From NCBI GenBank assembly GCA_028023455.1, contig JAQFVV010000031.1:7490093-7554092 (forward strand): a stretch of 64,000 nt of DNA, read 5' to 3'. The notes below the pieces were generated by a model that worked only from the letters and a program-made list of their open reading frames with translations, did no database searches and was not told where the DNA came from. The DNA comes from Epiperipatus broadwayi. Its lineage: Eukaryota > Onychophora > Udeonychophora > Euonychophora > Peripatidae. The position numbers were made by a program, and so were the translations under genes. This document shows positions 57,641 to 64,000 of this stretch, one piece after another (within the stretch, counting starts at the first letter, position 1; the number at the start of each line of letters is the position of its first letter).

Positions 57641-58250
57641 CTAGAAACTAGATCTAAAATACTAACTCAAAAGTCAGCACTTTAAAAAAAAATATGTCAC
57701 TATCAATTTGAAAGCCTGAACATCTCAGACATGTAAATATCTTCAAACACAGCTTTATAAAACAGATAGCTATATGGGTCTGAATTCAACACAGTTTCAC
57801 CATATAGTAATAGCCTCTACAATATAACATCATGAATGCCTTCAAAGGTGCAATTATAATAATTAATCAACAAGTCATAATTCTGTAACTTACTTTTAAG
57901 CTTGCATTTAAATGATCACTAGATGAAACTTACCAATAGCTCTAATCAAGCTTTATTGTATACTTGCAAAAAGAAAAAGAATTCAAAATCTCTATTGGAA
58001 AGCTACTCTTTGCAGAAAAATTGTTTTCAAGCTTATGGCTCACCTCAGTGGAGTACTTGGACTCTAGAAACTAGATTAAAATATTAACTCAAAAGTCAGC
58101 ACTTATAAAACATGTTACTATCAATTTGAGAGCCATAACATGATTTTAAGCTTGCATTTAAATGACCACTAGATGGAGCTTACCAATAGCTCTAATTAAG
58201 CTTTATTTTATAAGTGCCGAAAGAGAAAGAATTCAAAATGTCTATAGAAA

Positions 58251-58313
58251 AGTCCCTGTCTCCAGACCAATTGATTTCAAGCTTATGGCTCATCTCAGTG
58301 GTGCACTGGGACT
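58251..58313 (-). ncRNA. Hammerhead-like fold in R2 unit 3, best R2 copy
   Basis: Minus strand: stem I outer AGTCCC, internal loop AGTGCA, inner CCA; core CTGAGATGA (two bases more than canonical CTGATGA, or CTGAGAT with a longer stem II GAGC-CATAA-GCTT); GAAA; stem III A-T/T-G/C-G with loop AATT; triplet GTC; then TGG, loop AGACA, and GGGACT, which close stem I. All helices pair. The altered core is shared by all R2 units and makes activity uncertain. Confidence 0.55.
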
Positions 58314-58424
58314 ATAGAAACTAGATCTAAAATATTAATTCAAAAGTCAGCAATTATAAAACACATTACTATCAATTTAAAACCCTGATCTTTTCAGGCA
58401 AGTAAATGTCTTCGAATTCAGCTT

Positions 58425-58427
<3 letters not shown>

Positions 58428-58467
<40 letters not shown>
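58428..58467. repeat. (TA)n microsatellite
   Basis: TA run between the R2 array and LTR-like copy C. Confidence 0.95.
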
Positions 58468-58470
<3 letters not shown>

Positions 58471-60636
58471 AATGATATATTAATATGCCATTACATTAAA
58501 TTGAAATAAAAACTTTTAAGTTCGCAAATAAAAATAAATGTACTAAAAAAAAAACTAAACGCTAAAATTAAAATGTTTGTTAAATGGATAACGTATATAT
58601 ATTCACATAGATGCAAAACTTTAAAGATATTTTTTTATAAATAAAAAAAAAGTATTTGAACGTACTTTTTTTATAAAAAAATACAAGATTTAAATATAAA
58701 AATATTTTAATAAAGAAATAATGTAAGTAAAAATAAAAACAGGTATTAATTAATTCCTGTAATCTGTAAATGGAAATGATTGTTTATTAATTGAAAAGCA
58801 AGCTAGCCTTGGGGCTCTTGTGTAATTAAAAAGTCAGATGAAAATTAGATAAGAGAATAAAGAGAATTTAGCTTGACCAATGGAAGCACCAAGCCTCTCG
58901 GACCTTAATGAAAATTTGGTTTAGTGATGTCTTTGTTCGTTCAATCTGGAGATTTACTATAAAAAGAAAAATATTAAGTTCCAGTCAGTTTCCAGCTTGA
59001 TTTTGTGAGAAGGGCGATGGGACAGACATATTGTTCTCTCTTACTTACTTTAAAAATGAAAAGACTATGATACCAGAATGAACCAGCTAAGGCTGCCTCC
59101 AGAATATCAGACCGGTCTTCCATGAAAGTCTTCATGGGAATTGTCAACAGGAACCTGAGCTCTTCTACTGTAAGATATATGAACTAAAAAAACTTTAAAA
59201 TCATTAAAAAAAGAATAATTAAGAACTTTTGTCAGGGTTTGATAAATTTATTAAACAAGCCAACTTAAATGTTAAAATGGACTCTTATCTGATTTTTGTA
59301 AGTTTCAAATCAATTAATAATGTTTAATTTTATATGTTTGGAGTTTGATAAAAATCATTTCCATTTATTATTTTATTTGTATTAATATTTATTGTTTAAA
59401 TTTTAAATGAGGAAATTTAAGTTGGATATCGACATTGCATAGATTCGTTAGCAGTTAATTATGTTGCTGTTTCATACTTGATTGGAATATATGGGTCATT
59501 GATGTCAGTGCAGCATATTATGATAAATGCTATGGGGTTTCTTGTATTCCTTCTGCAATTGACATTATCAATGACTTTGTATTTTAATCGGGTGTGTTTA
59601 TTTTGAAATGTTTTTAACCATGGAATCTATGCAGCCGATCTATACTCAATGTTTTAAAACAAATTTTATAAAATTCATCTGTGCAAACGTATATAAATGT
59701 TAAATTTAAGTTGGGCATGAATGGCTATATAGATTTGTAAAGTTATATATAGTTTAAGGGAGGGTAATCTTAGGTTTTTTGTTTCATAGCTAAATTGGAT
59801 CAATGGATTGGATGTATTGATGAAATTAGTAAATGTAGCATGAGATCTGCTACGGGCAGGATTGCATATATACGCCACACATCCCCTGCTTGCCTAATGG
59901 AATTGGATAGTAAGATGGAAGATGTGGTCCATTCCTATGGAGGTTTTTGTTTATTGTTCTTCTCACCAACAGATGTAGCATTCCTGTTTGGTTGAGAGAC
60001 AATGTCTTCTTTAACTATACTGTACAGATGTACATTCCTGACAGTATACTATATTTAGTGCTGTTGTATTTTCATGCTACATTGAATACATTAATGTATC
60101 AGATGGATTGACGCCGGTTTGACTGCGAACTTTTGGCCTAAGGTTAAATAAGGGATAGAATATTTACTTTTAAAATACAATCTATGTAGTCTATTCATAC
60201 TCGACGATCTTAATAAAAAATATTAAATTCATTTGTATGGACAATCTTACAATAAATATAAATTTCATCTGTGTAGATGATTTAAAATTTTAAAATAATA
60301 AGTTAATTTAAAAGAATGTTAAAATCTAAAATAATAAATATTATTCCTCAAAATTTAAAATGATTCAAAATTTATATGTGTGTAAATAAATGTTTGTGTG
60401 TTAATTACTGGCAGTGGCTTTTATTTTTTTTATATATTCTTAAATAAGAATTTATTATAAAATATAAATCTCTGCTATTCCACTGAGCTAGTGACAATGG
60501 GCTAACGACCAAAATCAACCAATATAATTTTTTTAACTTACGTATCTGCCTACTATATAAATTTCTCTAGGTTCAAATGCCTAGATAGCACCCTTGTAGT
60601 GCAGATTACATTAAGTCTCTTCTCCAGATCGTTATA
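58468..60636 (+). mobile_element. LTR-like 2.1-kb repeat, copy C
   Basis: Starts TGTAATGATATA and ends near 'cagatcgttata', collinear with copy B. TATAAAAAG at 58958-58966 with initiator-like TCAGTT near 58985. The polyadenylation region of copy B is partly changed here. The conserved internal marks recur: 'actcttatctgattttt' (59279), NPARSRSHATF on the minus strand (about 59840-59872), 'aggttaaataagggat' (60141) and 'tactggcagtggctttt' (60406). The three copies differ by many substitutions and small indels, so they are old. No gag or pol. Confidence 0.77.
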
Positions 60637-60719
60637 ATATATATAAACATAATGGTAATTAACTATTATATACAGTCTTTCAATGTGCAGAAATACTTTT
60701 GATTAATTCTTTAACTCTC
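60637..60719. other. Short AT-rich spacer
   Basis: Nothing recognised between LTR-like copy C and the next R3 unit. Confidence 0.5.
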
Positions 60720-60990
60720 CTCAACTGCTGTTAAACGCAATGAACATTATGTATTGTGAAAGTATATACTCATAAACATGTGACTAAAGACAAGAAAAAG
60801 CTTTATGATCCCCAAGATAAATATTTTTGATATGGATTGATTCAGTATGAAATGTGCATCTTGGTGATCACAGATCTGTTACACATGTCTTTGGTTATAA
60901 GTTTATTATTATGTCATCCCACAAGATGTTAAAAGTAGATAAAAACCACTTGTGACCTTGCATGGAAGTAGTGTATTAAAAACTACAGAT
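60720..60990. repeat. R3-family single unit, inverted
   Basis: 'cagtatgaaatgtgcatcttggtgatcac' (in part), 'cacatgtctttggttataag', 'cccacaagatgttaaaagtagat' (in part) match the inverted units near 16775-16890. The core is lost (TTGATAT). Confidence 0.65.
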
Positions 60991-63630
60991 ATATTATTAA
61001 CTCTTACTATTTATAGTAATCAGTTTTTTCTCTAGTTTTGCATTAACGGACACCTCACTTCTGTACATATGTTCATACTGCCTTTAAGAAACCTCACTCT
61101 TTCTTTGAATCAAAACTATCATCTAGTAGAGAAGAAAAACTATGCTGTTTTTTCATCTTATCTCAGAAGTAAAAAAATCAATAAACTCACCATGTCATCT
61201 GATGTGTATTAATGAGCAGCTAATCCATATTCATTTACCATATGAATAATGTTGTAATCATAACAGCTACAACAAAAACAATGTATTGGTTGGACATTAG
61301 ATATTTGTTCCATAATTTTCATTATGGTTTCAAAAATATATCAAAAATTTTCCATACAAGTAATGCTACTCATTTTTTTTATGCTACAAAATCCTAGGAG
61401 CATGAAAGAAATTCTAGAGAAATTGTATACCCTATTGTATTTTTTGTGTAATAAATGTTTTAAATCTGAATAAATGTTCTCGAATACTGGCATATCGAAG
61501 GAAAATCATTATACCAATACTCCTAACGTCTGTTTGCCAATTTTACATTCACGAATGAATTCTTAAGTTTAATATTGACCTTAATCATTATTGAATTAAT
61601 AACCAGATGTTTAGCAGGGGATAAAATGGCTTTGCCAAATATGTAATCAGTCTGCAAAAATATTCACAAAGAAATAATTGATTTATGATAAGCAATTAGA
61701 ATGTAATAATATCATTCAGTGCTATAGGACATAAAAAAATTAAAAAAACAATAATAATATATAATATGGTTGTTTTATGGATACATTAGTCTAACTGAAC
61801 TTAAAATGTCGAGTTTAGATTAGAGGATTTAAAATAATTTATAGTGAACCTGATAAAACTGGTTGAAACGACACAGTCCTTATTTAAATAAACAACACAC
61901 ATGTAATGTGTTGAATACATATAATGTAATAAAATAATTTTAATGATTAAGGTGAGAGAATATCCAATAAGCATAGGATTTGTAACCTAATATAGTTTCT
62001 ACTATGCATAGTAAGATGAAGCTGTTGAAATTATTTATGAAAAATTAGAAAAAAAAGAATTAGGTATTGTCAATAAAAAAGAATATTTTGGAGTGCAATT
62101 TAAAAATTTAAGAAGTATTGATTATCTTGGTTTGGGAAATAAAAATTCAATATATTAATGGTTAATAAAATTTTGTAAATGCCATCATGTGGTAATAAAT
62201 AATATGCTTTATAAATATTCCTAACAAAAGTTACTCAGAAAACATGGAAACTATTAAAAATATTTGAATAACTATATAGTTAACAAGAGATACAGAATTT
62301 TTTTGATATCTAATCAATTATATTTTGGTCTTAGTGTTTGAATAGTAAACATAATCTTTTTTTGACAAGATATGATTTTAAATTTAGAAAACATATGGGT
62401 GTTCATTTAAAGTAGTTGATATTTGAATAATTTACAAAGTCGGGATATGGGGAAGAAATTCGGGAATAAATCTGTTTTAGAAAATAAGGAAATACTAGAA
62501 AAAAAATTAAAAAGAGAGTTATTATTTATATATAGGTATAAATAAAATTAAATAACTAAGAAATAAAGTATAACTTAAAAGATATTGGGGTGGAATGAAA
62601 TAAGAAAACAAGTTATAGCACAAAGTAGTTAACATTTAATGTGTAATGTAAAACTTTAAACTGGATTTTTTATAATATTATGTTTATTCATCTGATATTC
62701 CATTATGTCAGGTGGCATATTAGTAATTTGTTGGGATGAAAGATCTAGTCTACAACAAACTTTAGAATGTATTAATTGTCTATTCTTTCTTTGCATTTTG
62801 GTTGATAAAAGAGCTTCTTTTTATAGCCAAATTATGTTTACATGATTCATTTGAATTGCTAAATGGCAAACTATATTTGCAATCTAAAAGTCTTGTGATT
62901 GGAAAATCTTTGCTGCTAGAATCTGTTTCTAAATATACTTTTTCTGACATAAAATTAATGTCATGCTTTCTCTATACAATCTAATAAACTAAGAGAAAAA
63001 TGGTATCATTATTGTTTTAATATATACAGAATTGTGTATTTATGTGTCTTCAGCACAAATTATACTTATATAAAATTATTAATAAAAATATTCAGAGTAA
63101 ATTTCAATTTTTATCTAAGAAAAAAACATGGCATATACCAATTGAAAAGAGAAAAAAGAGAAAAGAATGATGGTATGGGCATGTTCATAGTACATTCAAG
63201 TTTCCTGAAATTTTAAAACAAACCCAAAGAAATTAAATTTCAAAAAATGAGTGGGGTTTGCACGAGACTAATGCAAATCATTAAATTACTCTTTAAAAAC
63301 TGCTTTGATATCATATAAGAATACTCAAATAATTAATCAATCAATTTAAGATTCTTTTGATTCAAAACAAATTATCATAATTTATATATTCAAAGTAAAA
63401 TTAAAATATCTTCTTACTCTTTTTTGATAGGTTTTTTTTTTTTTTTTTGGCAAGCAAATGGTATTATTTGTCTTTTCAACTTTTTTGAATTTGAAAATAT
63501 GGGGGAGAGAGTGGAGGAAGGGTGGAAATATGATCAATTAGAAGATTTCAAGGTTGCTTTGAATTTCTTGTCAACATAATACTTTTTAATATTGACTCAC
63601 AATATTAATTCATTAATAGTAACTGTAGCT
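60991..63630. other. AT-rich sequence; one possible decayed exon
   Basis: At 62015-62160 the plus strand reads AVEIIYEKLEKKELGIV then KKEYFGVQFKN and, after one in-frame stop, WLIKF. This resembles the end of the first FERM subdomain (..EKDYFGLQF...WL..), but there is no clear splice pair and no second exon. A poly-T run lies at 63430-63448. No other feature recognised. Confidence 0.3.
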
Positions 63631-64000
63631 TACTCCACTGCACATGCATTTTACAGATCGAATACTAATTATAATGAATACTCTCCTTTCCACACACAAT
63701 ATAAAGTTTTTTAAAATATAGAATGGATCTATTTTATCCTTTTCACCCAAACTATATGTATAGGCAAACCTGAAGCATACAGAACAGAGCATGAAGATTT
63801 AATTGATCACTTTAAATTACTTATAATCTGACTTTTGTTGATGATGTTTGTGAAATTTTTACTATTTATGATACATCATTATGAAATGAAAACTTTAGAC
63901 ATATGTAAATATTTTAATTTATATTTATCTTGTGTTTAGAAAGGAGAGTATGCATTGTAATTAGTCTTTGATCAAGAAAGTGTATGTGCAGTGGAGTAAG
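63631..64000. repeat. Inverted-repeat element, cut by window end
   Basis: 'cttactccactgcacatgc' (63631-63649) is mirrored by 'gtatgtgcagtggagtaag' at 63982-64000, and 'atactctcctttcc' (63679) by 'gaaaggagagtat' (63939). Arms about 70-75 bp around a ~225-bp centre. Its right boundary is outside the window. Confidence 0.78.

Larger units (their letters stand above)
57491..58427 (-). repeat. R2 array, three tandem units
   Basis: Units start at about 57491, 57912 and 58163 with 'ctagatg.a.cttaccaatagc'. All contain 'tttcaagcttatggctcacctcagtg'-like sequence (in part) and 'aaactagat.taaa'. The first is about 420 bp, the next two shortened to about 250 bp by loss of the distal half. Bounded by TA runs. 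Confidence 0.82.

Noticed and set aside
59795-59995. Open frames inside the LTR-like repeats as genes
   Set aside because: Short and broken differently in each copy. Noted only as shared blocks within the repeat.

Overview
The window reads as a gene-poor, very AT-rich stretch of a metazoan nuclear genome. There is no bacterial-type gene density, no operons, no convincing protein-coding host gene, no canonical tRNA or rRNA, and no CRISPR. Almost everything recognisable is a transposable element or a repeat: (TA)n tracts of 25-120 bp about every 1-2 kb, two long (ATT)n tracts, decayed Penelope-like elements (PLE), two RTE-type LINE fragments, three copies of a ~2.1 kb LTR-like repeat, and many inverted (foldback) repeats. 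This mix, plus a faint tRNA-Lys-like SINE relic, would suit a lophotrochozoan such as a cephalopod mollusc, but other AT-rich invertebrates are not excluded; species is inference only.

Layout. 0-1.7 kb: a decayed ~200-bp-period tandem repeat. 2.0-5.3 kb: an RTE reverse transcriptase fragment, a near-perfect 95-bp-arm hairpin and two PLE fragments. 5.9-6.5 kb: a large foldback. 9.2-10.9 kb: two inverted-repeat elements. 11.4-14.7 kb: a second RTE fragment (minus) next to LTR-like copy A. 15.3-17.0 kb: a tandem plus inverted array of a ~290-350 bp repeat (family R3). 17.6-20.6 kb: a PLE with inverted termini abutting LTR-like copy B. 22.2-23.8 and 33.7-35.0 kb: tandem plus inverted arrays of a 400-bp repeat (family R2b). 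26.2-28.1 kb: PLE tail, foldback and (ATT)n. 30.2 kb: repeated LTR-end/primer-binding-site-like sequence. 37-42 kb: PLE fragments and TA-bounded modules. 42.3-46.5 kb: mostly unexplained sequence with a minus-strand promoter-like block. 46.5-49.6 kb: PLE endonuclease and PLE reverse transcriptase fragments. 50.4-56.4 kb: foldback and sparse sequence. 56.4-60.6 kb: R3 copy, PLE, R2 array and LTR-like copy C. 60.6-64 kb: sparse, ending in an inverted repeat cut by the window edge.

The main result is that the repeat arrays appear to encode hammerhead ribozymes. Each 400-bp R2b unit carries, at the same place, a fold with all parts of a type I hammerhead: a two-part stem I, the core CUGAUGA, a short stem II, GAAA, a minimal 3-bp stem III and an AUC cleavage triplet. 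Seven copies are present and two have an intact core (23274-23333 and 34578-34637, plus strand). The R3 array, the related R2 units and the termini of one PLE family carry similar folds with more decay. Tandem short units with type I hammerheads with tiny stem III, in a genome full of PLEs, is the pattern known for PLE terminal repeats and for animal retrozymes. Here this rests on sequence and pairing read by eye; no activity is shown.
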